A DNA stretch of 64,000 nt. It comes from Neovahlkampfia damariscottae (taxonomy: Eukaryota; Heterolobosea; Selenaionea; Neovahlkampfiida; Neovahlkampfiidae). The notes beneath the pieces were generated by a model. It had not been told where the DNA came from. It was given only the letters and a program-made list of their open reading frames with translations, and made no database searches. Below are positions 10,596 through 21,559 of the stretch, in pieces. The stretch spans positions 1 to 64,000 of the forward strand of contig JABLTG010000103.1 in assembly GCA_016618085.1 (NCBI GenBank), read 5' to 3'. The stretch's first letter is position 1, and the number at the start of each line of letters is the position of its first letter. Both the position numbers and the translations under genes were made by a program.

Positions 10596-12066
10596 ATGTG
10601 TTGTGGAAAATGCAAACAGAAACTGTTTTCTGATGTAACAAAATATAACATACCAAAGAACAAGAGGATGTATATTTTCATCATTTTTACTTTTTCAATT
10701 TTGATTTCAGTTCAAATATATCTGTACTCTTACGAAGAGAGTTTAATTTTTCATCATGGAAGTTTGTTCATTGATAAAAAACCAGTCATCGTTACAGAAG
10801 CTACAGAAAATGATATAAATGATTTAAATAAATTAATAACAAGTGTGTATTCTCTGGATCCTTCCAGAAGACTACAAATCTATGTACAAAAAGAAAAAAA
10901 TGAATGGTGGAAAATATACGAGAATTTGGTGAATGTTGAAGTTATTGATTTAAAAACAATTAAAACAGAAGATAAAAAAGATTTCAAGATTTTCATTTTT
11001 TCAATTTTATTGAAGGCTTTAGAAGAAAATGAATACGCAATGTAACAAAAACAATTTTATCAACATTTTTAGTTTTATTCATCCCAAATTCAAAATTATG
11101 GAATCTTTGAATAATTTAGATGCTCTTTTATATCAAAATGGTCATTTCCTTTTGACAGATTTCCACCAACCAAATGAATGTTTTTTAGGTGTTCAAGGTT
11201 ATGCAAGAAATTCTTTGGCTTTTCAATATTTAAAATCAAGCAATGATGATCAATTGAAAAATCCAAGTGCAAAAAAGTTTTCAAGTTATCTGGTTTCTGT
11301 TGGAAACACTAATTCCAAAAATGGAAGATATTTGGAAAATTTGAATAGTTTGAGATGTAATTCAGCATCCATTATGTTCTTTCCGATGAATAATAAGTAT
11401 GAATTGATTTCAAGAACAAAACTGAAGAAAATTAAAAAACAGAAAAAAAAAATTGGAATTATTCGTTCAAGAGTTGCAATTCTTTTTGGAACTGTTCGTG
11501 ATCGTTTTCAAGCTAGAAAGACTGTTGATCATTTGATTCAAAGTATTGTTTCATTCAAAGGACAAATCTCATTTTTCGCTTATTTTTCATCACAAAAGAA
11601 ATCAGAAATCGTTGCACAAACTCTGAAAAATAACGTGATTCCAATTAAGTCTATCATGTATTCAGCTTCTTTTGTGTATCAAATCAATATGCAAGCTGAA
11701 AAGGCTATGGAAGATGGATGTGAATATTTTTGTGTTTTGTTCAAAATGGATCAAAAATTGAAGGTTGAATGGAAAGAAAAATTGAAGGAAAAAGACGGTT
11801 TTGGAGTTTATTTATCTGATGATTTTATTTGTGTTTCAAATACTCATTATGAAATTTTTGGCACCATTTTTCCGAATTCATTCAAATTTTTCTTTTTCGA
11901 TTCTTTGAAGTTTTATTTGAAAGAAATCTATAAATCATTTAATGGGGTTTCTGGAATCTTCAACGAAAATCGAAGAATGTTTCCATTAGCTGAAATCTTA
12001 TTGGAGAAAGAAATCAAACAAGGACTGGAAAAAATTAAAAATTACAAAAAGAATCATTTGGTGTAA
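10596..12066 (+). CDS. Glycosyltransferase-like type II membrane protein, two domains
   Basis: Two exons, intron 11042-11072 (31 nt); 479 aa. A short basic cytosolic tail ending KNKR precedes one membrane anchor (about residues 25-43), so the rest is lumenal; a start at 10668 is the alternative. The first lumenal domain (PVIVTEATENDINDLNKLI, YAIFIHPKFKIM, GVQGYARNS) and the second (VAILFGTVRDRF, GTIFPNSFKFFFFDSLKF) both look like nucleotide-sugar-dependent transferase folds. The second resembles a family with a GTxFPxxFxxWFxD motif. Splicing joins A-I-FIHPKFK in frame. Acceptor and donor are unknown; a Golgi glycoprotein role is inference. Confidence 0.6.
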
Positions 12067-12171
12067 TCTATATAAATGAATCATACTTGAAAAGAGGATC
12101 CAAACAAAAATTGCCATTTTCAGGATGAGACCAATCATTTCTTCACAAAAGTATTCAATAGTAATGTTAAT

Positions 12172-13364
12172 TTATTTAAAGCTCATAATTTCAATTCCTT
12201 CATATTTGATATCACCCAAATCATACCAATCTAAATCATAAATGAAGAAAAGATAAATTTACCTGATTTCATATTTCCATCTAAATCAATAACTCCAATT
12301 TTACTCCTTATAATTTTCTCTGGTTTTGATACTTCTTTAGTTTTCAAAACGACGTAATGATGATTGGTTTTCGGAATTTTTTTAAAAGAAGAAAATCCAT
12401 AATCCTTCTCCAAAGGACCAAATCGCGAAACGTTTGTAACTCTTTCCCAAGAATTCATTTGTATTAATAAATTGGATCCTTGAGTTTCATCAGAAATTTC
12501 GTCGTAAGGAATTGTTTCACTCGCTTTTCTTGGAGCGAATAGCCATCTTTTTATATCATTATCCCATATTACTGCTTCATGTTGTAAATATCCTGGGAAT
12601 GTTGTATTTGATTCTTTTCTGACTTTTTCATAAACAGAAGTCCAATTTTTAGTTGAAATCTTTCCATGCTTGTCTATAATTTTAATTAAGTTTGGAATGT
12701 AATGTTTTGTAACTCCGTCAACTACCCATTCTTTTCCGATTGATCCAATATATAACTCCTGACCATATCTAATTTTTAATTGTTTTTTTTTTTTTTTTAC
12801 TTTGTTGCCCATTCCATTTTAAATGCATCTGGTTTATTCTCATCACTGATCTTGTTTTTTTTAAACATTTTTTTTTTTTTACGACTAAATGTTTTGGTAG
12901 AGCTTCTCCTGAAGTTGCATTGATTTTATAAATAATACCGCTTGAATCACAAAAACTTAATAATTCATTTTGAAATAAAATAAGTTCACTTAATTCCTAA
13001 TAAAAATTAAAAAAAAATGATTTAATGAAATACCATTCCTCTGAGCTTTCTTGAATAATGAGATTGAATTTGAATGGAGTTTGTTATTTTGATTGTGTAT
13101 TTGTCAGTTGTTTTGTTGAAAAAAAGAGTTCCATTCTATTTTTTTTTTAATTATTTTTTTGTTTTTTTTTACTTTTAAAATGGATTGCCATGATGGTTCA
13201 GATTTTATTCGACTTTGTTGATCCATATCTGAAATTATTGTAAAGTTGAAAACAGTTCGAATATAAACTTCAGTTGGTACATGAGTGTAATAAATCCATC
13301 CATATGCAATCAGAGAAATTACAAAAGTCACAATGAAACCCGCTTTAAAACCATCTGAAGCCAT
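12172..13364 (-). CDS. Membrane-anchored calcium-activated apyrase (CANT1/SCAN type)
   Basis: Six exons; introns 13136-13172, 12997-13033, 12851-12882, 12769-12800 and 12231-12262 (32-37 nt, mostly oligo-A after GT); 340 aa. One membrane anchor at residues 7-27 precedes an extracellular or lumenal five-bladed propeller. Family signatures: FTIISDMDQQSR, GMELSELILFQ, FKMEWATKYGQELYIGSIGKEW (split by an intron), GYLQHEAVIWD, FAPRKASETIPYDEISDE, GFSSFKKIP and IKYEGIEI at the very end. These enzymes hydrolyse GDP/UDP/ADP in the secretory pathway, commonly supporting glycosylation. Every splice junction restores a family motif, so the gene looks intact. An inverted CCAAT (TTATTGG) lies just upstream of the ATG. 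Confidence 0.92.
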
Positions 13365-13525
13365 GTGAGAATAACCAATAAAAAACTACCAATTCTCAAA
13401 AAAAGAAACAATTTTCTGTTGTGGGGAAATAAATATTAAAAAAACGAAAAAACTAATCCAAAAATAACTACAATCTTATTGGTTCCATCTTACCAATCAA
13501 AACCATTTTTTTTGCAAAGAGAGAA

Positions 13526-14881
13526 ATGAGCGAACTTGACAAAGCAATACTTCACCTTGGAAAACCTAAATTATTTACAGACATCCCAAGATTCTCTCTT
13601 GATTTTGAAACTGTTTTTAATGATTCATTTTCTGCAGATTTCAAAATAATTTGTGATTATGAAACTTACTATGCTCATCGTCTTATTCTGAAATCAAGAT
13701 GGTAAAAAAAAAAACAAATTTTAAAAAAAATAGTCAATTCTTCAAAGATTTATTAAACCAAAAACCTGATTTAGATCAATATGAACTTGTAGGTGATAAA
13801 TTTCATCCTCCAGCTGTAAAAGAAGTTTTAAGATACATGTACACAGGACATCCAATTCTCAATGATGATAACTGGAAAAAAGTACTTCCAATTGCAAATG
13901 AATTTGAATTATCAAAACTTTCAGATTTATGTTTTGCTCAAAAAAGTATTGAAAAAAAAAAAAAAAATTAATATTTTTTTAAAGTGAAAAAAGTCAATAT
14001 AGAAAGTGTCTTATCTTTAATTCTTGTTGCAAGGTCAGGTACAGAACCATATTATGATGATAGTTTTGTTGAAGCTTGTATTCAACTTTTAGCAAAAAAA
14101 CCAAATGAAGTTTTTGATACAAGAGAATTCACACGTTTAGATGCTCAAACAATTATTTTTATTTTAAAAAATGATAATTTAGAAATTGAAGAAATTGAAT
14201 TATTCAATCATGTTTGAATTAAATTCTGTGTTAAATTTTTTTTAGATTTGTAGATGGGGAAGAGCACAATGTTCATCAGGTCAAGATTTAAAAGAAATTC
14301 TTACAGAAGATATAATGCAACATATTCGCTATCCGTTAATGACAAGTGACGAACTTTATCACAATGTAAAATCAACAGGATTAATTCCACCAAAACAATG
14401 GGTAGATGCCTTAGAGTACTTAGTCACTGGTGATGAACTTCCACCTAGATATGCTCCAAGAGGAGGTAATTCAGCAAGTTCTGGTAGAAAAGCTTTTAAA
14501 GCAGGTTATATTATTACTTTGATGAATGCAAGTACAGGAAAATATTTATCAGCAAATAATGATCGTTCAACATTTTCAGGAGTTACAATTTGTGGTCCTG
14601 CTGAACAATTCACAGTTGAAGAAGGTCAATCTGGTAAATTTGGTTTAAAAACAAATTTGGGTACTTATTTATCAGCAAATGATGATAAATATACAATTTC
14701 ACAATACGACAGTTTTCTTGAATGGGAAATCTTTGATGTAGTTGCAACAGAAGGAGGTAAAGTTGCATTTCAAACACCACATGCTTCTTATGTTACTATT
14801 GATAATACTGGTTTAGTTCAACAAAACTCAAGTTATGAAAAACAAGGACAATTCAATGTCAAAATAATCAAAAAACAATAA
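13526..14881 (+). CDS. BTB-BACK protein with C-terminal fascin-like beta-trefoil
   Basis: Four exons; introns 13702-13733, 13946-13984 and 14212-14245; 416 aa. BTB domain at about 30-130 (YYAHRLILKSRCQFFKDLL, VLRYMYTGHP), then a BACK-like helical segment with a conserved tryptophan (CRWGRAQ) to about 250. After a Gly/Ser linker comes a beta-trefoil at about 285-410 with repeats STGKYLSANND and LGTYLSANDDKY, like fascin or ricin-type lectin folds. BTB proteins often serve as cullin-3 adaptors; the trefoil would be the substrate- or ligand-binding module. The second intron model is the least certain because it spans an A15 tract. CCAATCA at 13493-13499 lies 26 bp upstream. Confidence 0.8.
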
Positions 14882-15076
14882 GACTCCTGGCAATTCGTCG
14901 CATTATGATAATAAACTTTAGTTTTGAATTTTGCCACAATAAATTTTGGGAACAGCAGAATTGGAAAGTGATATTGAAAATGTGAGTTGAAAATTAGAAA
15001 TTGCATCAAAAAATACATGTTTTGAGCTTGACTACTTTTTGAATTTTTTTATTATTGATTTCATTGGTCCCAAAAA

Positions 15077-15503
15077 AATGGTTGATTTAACAGATCTCAT
15101 TGAAGTAAAAAATTTAAATGTAGTAAAAAGTTATGTTGAACACTGTAGATATGAATTGGATTGTAAATAATTTCAAGATAAAGTGAATATCAGAGTACTC
15201 GATTTGGTCAAAAAGAAATGTTCTTGTTTACCATTTGCTTAACCAGTGCACAAGAATAAATGATGTTCACATACAACATTGAGAAAATAATTGATTAAAA
15301 GTGCAAACATTTACGATTTAGGTTCACAACAAGTTGCTCCTATCAATAATGAACCAAGTGATTCATTTGTAAAAGAATTGAACCATCCTCAAATAATTCG
15401 CTATCAATTTTATAATGGTGAAACAATTACTCAAAGATTTACTGTTGACTGTGATTTATTAGATAATTATAAAAAACAAAAAATCAGTGTAACTATGACA
15501 TAA
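15077..15503 (+). pseudogene. Probable decayed gene, family unknown
   Basis: Plus-strand sequence with protein-like codon use in pieces (MVDLTDLIEVKNLNVVKSY at the start, later VKELNHPQIIRYQF) but interrupted by several in-frame stops that short introns do not remove convincingly. An inverted CCAAT precedes the first ATG as in live genes. A further protein-like stretch to about 15680 may belong to the same remnant. No homology recognised. Confidence 0.35.
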
Positions 15504-15694
15504 GAAGATATCATTGTAACGCTCCAGTAGTTTTAATTTAAGAACTAAATCAATCCTTGCGAAGCTTCAAAGTCTTTTGGGATATTATTTCATCATCAAA
15601 AGAATTTAAACGAACAAGAAAAATATATACTTATTTTGAGTTGATGGATAAAAAATTATGGTTAGAGTTTTTGTTTTAAAAAATTTATGTTCAA

Positions 15695-16212
15695 TTACAT
15701 AGCCTTTGTTGAATATTCCCAAGTCACAGCACAATGAGGACATTTTTTGTTTTGAGCGCCTGGCATACGTAACCAATTTGAAATACAATGTTCATGATAG
15801 AGATGATTGCACTTTCCAGAAGATACTGAACATTTTTCATCAGTGTTTTTTGACACATGACTAGATGATGAACATTGTACACAAAGTGATTGAAGTGGTT
15901 CTTTACAAATTGCACAATGAGTATTTGTACCCTGACGAAGATAAAATTAATTAATTATTTTTTTTTTACTTTATATTCCCAAAGACAAGCTGATTGCCAT
16001 GAAGTAATTGTAAAATGTTTTTTTCCTGTTGGAAGTGTCCATTTATCAACTAATTCTTTATCTTTTTGTTCTTGTTTGTCTTTTTGTGCTTGTTTTGTTT
16101 TTTTAGCTTTTAATTTTGCTTTTAAAATTTTTAACCTTTTTTTTTCGTTGTCAGCTAAAGTTGATAAATCACCTGATTCATCAAGTTTAAGTAATTCTTC
16201 GTCTGTTTTCAT
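15695..16212 (-). CDS. RBX/ROC-type RING-H2 protein of cullin E3 ligases
   Basis: Two exons, intron 15932-15969 (38 nt); 159 aa, longer than the usual 105-115 aa because of a Lys-rich coiled N-terminal extension of about 60 residues. The core reads KKHFTITSWQSACLWEYK, the cullin-binding strand, followed across the splice junction by CAICKEPL, LCVQC, CNHLYHEHCISNWL and CPHC, the zinc-binding RING-H2 pattern, and ending WEYSTKAM, matching the W-E/Q-F/Y end of RBX1/RBX2. It recruits the E2 enzyme to cullin-RING ubiquitin or NEDD8 ligases. APC11 is the other member of this family, but the leading strand favours RBX2/RBX1. An inverted ATTGG lies 12 bp upstream of the ATG. Confidence 0.9.
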
Positions 16213-16271
16213 GTTTTTTTTTTATTGGTTCTTAGAATGAGTAAACCAATCAAAAACAGTTTATAAATAAT

Positions 16272-17713
16272 TTATTCCAAAACATTTAAAAACACACGAT
16301 AAACATTCTCTCCCATGATTTTTTCAATGTCCTTTATCGAAAAATTCTGCTTTAATAGTTCATTGGTTATCAAATTCAATTGTGAAGTATCGAATCTCGT
16401 TTTGACTAAAAACAATCATTGGTTAATAATTTTATGAGTTTTTACCAGCTCCATCGAAATCAGATCCTAAAGAGACATGATCAATACCAACCAATTTTGA
16501 AACATAAGAAATCGCTTTGACAATATCTTTTGGTTCAAAATTGCCACAAACTGCATTCTTGAAAAATGCAACACCTATCACTCCCTTGCTTTTTGCAATC
16601 GCTTTTATTTGTTCATCATCAAGATTTCTAACACCTGGACATGTTCCTTGAACTCCTGCATGTGAAACAATTATAGGAGTGTCTTTTATAAGTTCCAAAA
16701 TATCAAAAAATGCTTTTCTTGAAACATGTGCGAGATCAATAATCATATTTAATTCTTTCACTCTTTTAACTACCATTCTACCAAATTCTGTCAATCCATG
16801 CTTTTCAGTTCCATGAGCTGAGCCACATACCAGATTATCCACAAAATGAGCAAAACCAAACATTCTTTCAAAAAAAAATGAAAAGAGAATAAGTAGCTAC
16901 CTAACTCCTGATGTATATAATTTGTCAACATTTTCTATTTTTCCATCTAAAACATGAGCACCTTCAATTGAAAATAAACTTCCCGTGAAATCTATTTTTT
17001 TGTTTTCTTTTAGAAACTGTTCTCTTTTTTTTCTATTTTCTATTAATTGATTTTTTGATGTAATGAACTCTAATTTTCCATTTGATTCTTCTACACTCTT
17101 TTTTAAATAATTGGACATGTGAATTGCACGTTCAGTTTTAGAGAAAAAAGCAGCATACGGATATCTTTGAGATACAGCAAGTCCTAAAAATACATCTGTT
17201 CTATTTGAATTTTTTTCGAAATTTAATTCAACAGGAACTTTTGTTATTTAAAAAATTAATAATTTTTTCAAACCTTGAGTTACACTTGAAAAAACTTGAA
17301 GAGCAACATTTCCTTCGACCATTCGGTAGAAATCAACATGTGCTTTGGATAGTTTTCTCATTAAAGTTCCACGACTCGTCCACCTTTTAAAAAATTAAAT
17401 ATAATTTTTTTAACATTAATGAATCTGAGTGAAGATCTGCAATGAATGGTAATTGTAAATGTACTTTTTTTGAATGTTCTGTTATTTTTGAATGATATGG
17501 TTCAATTTTGTTCAATAATTTATCAGTCATTGGTGGTAATATCATGAAGAATAAACCGACAGCAAGCGTTGAGGTAATGATGAACGAAAGAATTGAGAGG
17601 AATGATTTTCTTTGGCAAAACAAGATATCTTTCAGCAATAGAAGAAATTGTGCTGTTAAAACTAAAGCAAATCCAAGCAAAAAGACAGGAACTAATTGCA
17701 CAGTGATGTCCAT
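16272..17713 (-). CDS. Membrane dipeptidase (peptidase family M19)
   Basis: Five exons; introns 17384-17414, 17238-17273, 16865-16900 and 16406-16445; 432 aa. Two hydrophobic spans at about 7-30 and 42-62 place the enzyme in a membrane. The zinc site HxD appears as FIADLHSDSL. Further family motifs: KAHVDFYRM, SIEGAH, FVDNLVCGSAHG, HGLTEFGRMVVKR, IIDLAHVS, PIIVSHAG, GIDHVSLGSDFDG. M19 enzymes are di-zinc hydrolases that cleave dipeptides, including leukotriene D4 and cystinyl-glycine in animals. The loop usually reading THNxxN is reduced to FAHFVDN. All splice junctions restore conserved motifs. The C-terminus IMGENVYRVF is family-typical. Confidence 0.92.
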
Positions 17714-17884
17714 TTTGTTGATCTAAATTTTCCGGAACGTTGTCCAATGAAACATGCTTTATTTTTGTTGGATAAAATTGAGAAACGTTTTCAATAATTC
17801 TTAAGATTTTTACATTTATTTTCATCCTCCAGAAAAAAAGGTACAAAATGATTGGAGAATTTGGGCGAATCAGAAAACGAAAAA

Positions 17885-19413
17885 ATGTCCAATCTGTTTG
17901 ATTACTCAGACGATTATTCATCTGATTCTGATGAAGGAATGGGATTATTTGACACACCAAAATCTGTTGTAGAAGAAAAAAAACAAACCTTCGAAAAAAA
18001 AGAAGTTGAAAAAAAAGATTTTACTTTAAAAGTCAACAATACTGCAAAACTGGCAGAACATTTATCAAAATATTTCAACTCAGGAAAATATTCAGATGTA
18101 TCATTTGAAATTGATTCAAAAAAAATCATGGCTCACAAATTCATCCTTGCAACAAGAAGGTAAAAAAAAAAAAAAAAAAAAAATTAAATAACAAAAGTAA
18201 AACATTTTCAGATATGTTTTCTGATGGTAAATCAAGTTATACTATCCCAAAAATTTCATATCAAACTTTTCATGACTCACTTCAATTTGCTTATACGGGT
18301 CAAATAGAAATTGACCAAAACAACGTTGATGATATTATTGTATGCTCTGATAGATATGGTATTACAGCACTTAAAGTTTTCTGTTTTGAATACAGAATCA
18401 AGTCAGTTGACAAAGATACTGTTATACCAACAATTATGAAAGGAAAACGCAAAGAGTTTGAATATGATGCTTCTGAATTGATTGATTTATGCTTTAAATA
18501 TCTTGAAAAAAACACACATGAAGTTGTCAAATCCAAAACATTTTCACAATTAGATGAAGATGGTGTAATTACTTTATGTAAAAGTGGAGAACTTGTTATT
18601 GGAGAAGTTGATTTATTTGATGGTGTTTTAAAATGGGGTAATGTTGCTGCTAAAACTGACAATTCAACTTTGGACAATGTTCTCAAAAATATTCTTCCTT
18701 TGATTCGTTTTCCAATGATGGATGCTGATTACCTTGAAAAGACAGTTAAACCATTAAACTTGATTTCAAAAGATGATTTAAAAGAAGCTATTCATTTTCA
18801 AAAACATCCTGAAAACTACACAAAATCTAAAAGTGAAAAATTCAAACCAAGAGGCTCATTATTCATTGGTGGAACTTTAATTTCTCCAGCTGATGGATTA
18901 AAACTTGATTCTTATTTAGATAAAGGTAGAAAAGGAAAGATTTGGAAATGTATTTACAAAGCTACAAAAGATGGATTTTCGTCCCAAAATTTCCATAAGC
19001 ATTGTGATAAGAAAGGTGCTTCCATTACAGTCGTGAAATCAACCAATGGAAACATTTTTGGAGGATTTTGTCCTCTTGAATGGAACTCAAGTGGAAATTA
19101 TCAATACAACAAAGATTCATGGATGTTTTCATTGATCAACTCAAAAAAGAAATTTTTACAATTTCCTCAAATGAACAACAACGGAAATTATAGTATCTAT
19201 TGTTATTCAAGTTATGGACCAACTTTTGGTGGAGGTCATGATTTATATATTGTTTCAAATTCAAATTCAACAACTGGTTCTTATTCTAATTTTGGATATA
19301 ACTTTGATACAAAAAATATTGGAATGGCTTATGGATCATCACAAGTTCAATCATTTTTAGCTGGTTCTTATAATTTTCAAACATCTGAAATTGAAGTGTA
19401 TTCACAAAATTAA
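17885..19413 (+). CDS. BTB-BACK-TLDc protein
   Basis: Two exons, intron 18160-18197 (38 nt, with a run of about 21 A after GT); 496 aa. An acidic N-terminus precedes a BTB domain at about 70-165 (YSDVSFEIDSKKIMAHKFIL, then across the junction ATRSKTFSDMF), a BACK segment (about 170-285), and a C-terminal TLDc domain at about 335-496 (WKCIYKATKDGFSSQNFH, FGGFCPLEW, YGPTFGGGHDLYI, SYNFQTSEIEVY). TLDc domains bind the V-ATPase and are linked to oxidative-stress responses. The splice site within the BTB is supported by the conserved RS..F..MF helix. CCAATCA (17849-17855, minus orientation) lies 29 bp upstream of the ATG and may also serve the divergent dipeptidase gene. Confidence 0.9.
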
Positions 19414-19540
19414 AAATTATTTAAATCTCATCAAAAAAATTCATCTTCTCTTTAAACACTGACTTTGAAATTGTTTCTTTGATGAAATAAAACTCCAATT
19501 CTCCAACCAATCAAATCCCAAACAAAAAAAAACGTTTGAA

Positions 19541-20336
19541 ATGTTTACTTGGGTTTACACCAAAGTTTTTGGTAAAGAAGAAAACTCAACAGAAAAGAAC
19601 CTTCAACAAATTAACGATACAGCAGAATTATTGAGAAAACAAGAAGAAAGATTGACAAAAAAACTAGAAACAGAAGAAGAGTTGTTAAAATTATATTTGA
19701 AAAAAGGTATCCTCATCAATACTAAAAAAAAATACATTTTTAGGAAATAAAATACAAGCCAAAAATTGTTTGTTGAAGAAAAAACAATACGAACAAGAAA
19801 TTCAAAAACTTGCTGGAAAAATTTCAAACGTTGAAACAGCTTCTCTAAAAGTTGAAAGAGGTGTGCTTGATATGGAAACTTTAAAAGTTCAACAGATTGC
19901 TTCAAGTACCATCAAGGACATTTACAAAAAAACGTAAATCAAATTTTTTTTTAACTTTAAACTTAGCGAAATTGGAATAGTGGAAGAAAATTTGGAAAAT
20001 ATTAAAGAAACTTTGAATCAATCTGATGAGATCTCAAAAGCTCTTTCTGAATCCATTACTGGAGATGTAGTTAATGAAACAGAATTGGAAGAAGAACTTC
20101 TAGCTTTGGAAAACGAAATTTCATGTGTTACAACAGTCCCAGATTCTAAAATACAGAAAGAAATCAAACAAGTTGTCCCAGAGGATATCGCACTTTCTGA
20201 ATTGGAAAAGGAACTGAATGGAGAGATCTCTGTTGAAACAAATTCAAAAAGTAGAAAAAGAACAGTTCCAGATGATTTTGAGAATTCAAAGTCTCAGAAA
20301 AAAAAAATATTACCAAATGAATGTATGACTGAATAA
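19541..20336 (+). CDS. ESCRT-III core subunit, Snf7/CHMP4 family
   Basis: Three exons; introns 19707-19743 and 19934-19966; 241 aa, the usual ESCRT-III size. Residues 1-55 form helix 1 (KNLQQINDTAELLRKQEERL), then KNCLLKKKQYEQEI corresponds to the CHMP4 segment ALQALKRKKRYEKQL. Helices 3-4 follow (ETLKVQQIASSTIKDIYKKT), then an acidic ELEEELLALENEI. Snf7 polymers drive membrane scission in multivesicular bodies, cytokinesis and repair. The C-terminal tail is basic (SRKRTVPDD, SQKKKILP) and shows only a weak MIM-like ALSELEKEL. CCAATCA at 19507-19513 lies 27 bp before the ATG. Confidence 0.9.
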
Positions 20337-20466
20337 ATTGTATTTTAAAAACTTCATCCAATCATTGACGTCAGAGAACTATGGTCTATGACAAACATTA
20401 TTAGTTTTATATTCATATATATAACTTCTTAATTAATCTATTGCTTTGTATGGTCTTATTCTTCTG

Positions 20467-21525
20467 TCATCTAAATTTGATTTTAATATTGAATGGTTCA
20501 ATTGACAAGATGTTTGAATTTCTTAAATCTTTGGGTATTTCATATTTCCACATTTGAATATTTCTTTTTGAGAATTGTAATATCAACTCATTATTTGAAG
20601 TAACCATATGAGGTAGTTTATAGCTATAAGAATCAATGTGATCTTCAATCCCAAAGGAGAAAACAATTTCACAAAAATCTATTGAAAAGCAGTAGATATA
20701 ATCCATTTCGCAATTCAGAACGAAAACATGATCGAAGTTTGATGTTGGAATGATTTCAATATGCGTGTTAAAATCAAATTTTTTTTTGAAAATTTGACAA
20801 AGTGAATGATCATTGATGTGTTGAAAAAAAAATAATTCATTCTCAAAATTGATGGATAATATATACTTTCCATCTTTTGAAATCTTCACATCTGTCATTT
20901 CATCCAAAAAATCAGTGTCCAAAAAAGATTCATCAAAGAGGGAAAATATTCTCCACTTCGTTTCCATTTTTTTAGTTCTACCATGACTTATGACATAATT
21001 GTCGGTAAAATTAGCTATTATATCAGTGTTGATATCACCAAAAATGTTAATTTTCCAATCTTCAACTATGAAATTTTCCAAATTGAACAAATAGGTGTCA
21101 CCATAATACGTGACAAAATAAATCTGATTTTGACGTGCAAAAATATAAAAAGGATGTTCTTTTAATTTAAAACGAATTGAAAGGATGGGTTTTTCTTGTT
21201 GGATATCATATAAACAAACTTCATTTGTCCTATTAGTAACCAAATAATTTTCATCCGATGTTAAAATTGAATTTGTTGTTTCTTCTGTTTTTAGAATTCT
21301 GACATCCATATTTTGAAGAGAAAATATCACAGGACTAAAATAATCTATACTTGTGCCAATTATCATTTTTTCACAAGTTGACAAGCAAATTGAGTGAAAG
21401 TCCAAATTATAATCATTCAATTTTTGGATTCCTACAATTCTCTTGACGAATATATCATGTTTTTTTAAGTGCTGAGTGTTTGGATCAGGAAGGAGGTTGA
21501 AGTATTTCAACACAAACTTTAACAT
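20467..21525 (-). CDS. WD40-like beta-propeller protein
   Basis: 352 aa, intronless. The frame opens 12 codons earlier but the second ATG (21525) is preferred: the shared CCAATCA box lies 14 bp upstream of it. Degenerate WD-type blades are visible: NSILTSDENYLVTNRTNEVC with LYDIQQEKPIL, MTDVKISKDGKYILSINFEN, and a last blade ending QMWKYEIPKDL. No diagnostic family motif, no signal peptide. Probably a cytosolic scaffold. Confidence 0.65.
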   Translation of the reverse strand: MLKFVLKYFNLLPDPNTQHLKKHDIFVKRIVGIQKLNDYNLDFHSICLSTCEKMIIGTSIDYFSPVIFSLQNMDVRILKTEETTNSILTSDENYLVTNRTNEVCLYDIQQEKPILSIRFKLKEHPFYIFARQNQIYFVTYYGDTYLFNLENFIVEDWKINIFGDINTDIIANFTDNYVISHGRTKKMETKWRIFSLFDESFLDTDFLDEMTDVKISKDGKYILSINFENELFFFQHINDHSLCQIFKKKFDFNTHIEIIPTSNFDHVFVLNCEMDYIYCFSIDFCEIVFSFGIEDHIDSYSYKLPHMVTSNNELILQFSKRNIQMWKYEIPKDLRNSNILSIEPFNIKIKFR

Positions 21526-21559
21526 AAAGTGCACCAGTTTGATTGGACAATATTCGAAC
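21526..21559. promoter_or_regulatory. 34-bp bidirectional promoter with one central CCAATCA
   Basis: Only 34 bp separate the divergent start codons at 21525 (minus) and 21560 (plus). The CCAATCA heptamer (21540-21546, minus orientation) sits almost exactly in the middle, 14 and 13 bp from the two ATGs. This is the smallest divergent spacing in the window and leaves little room for 5' untranslated regions. Confidence 0.6.
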
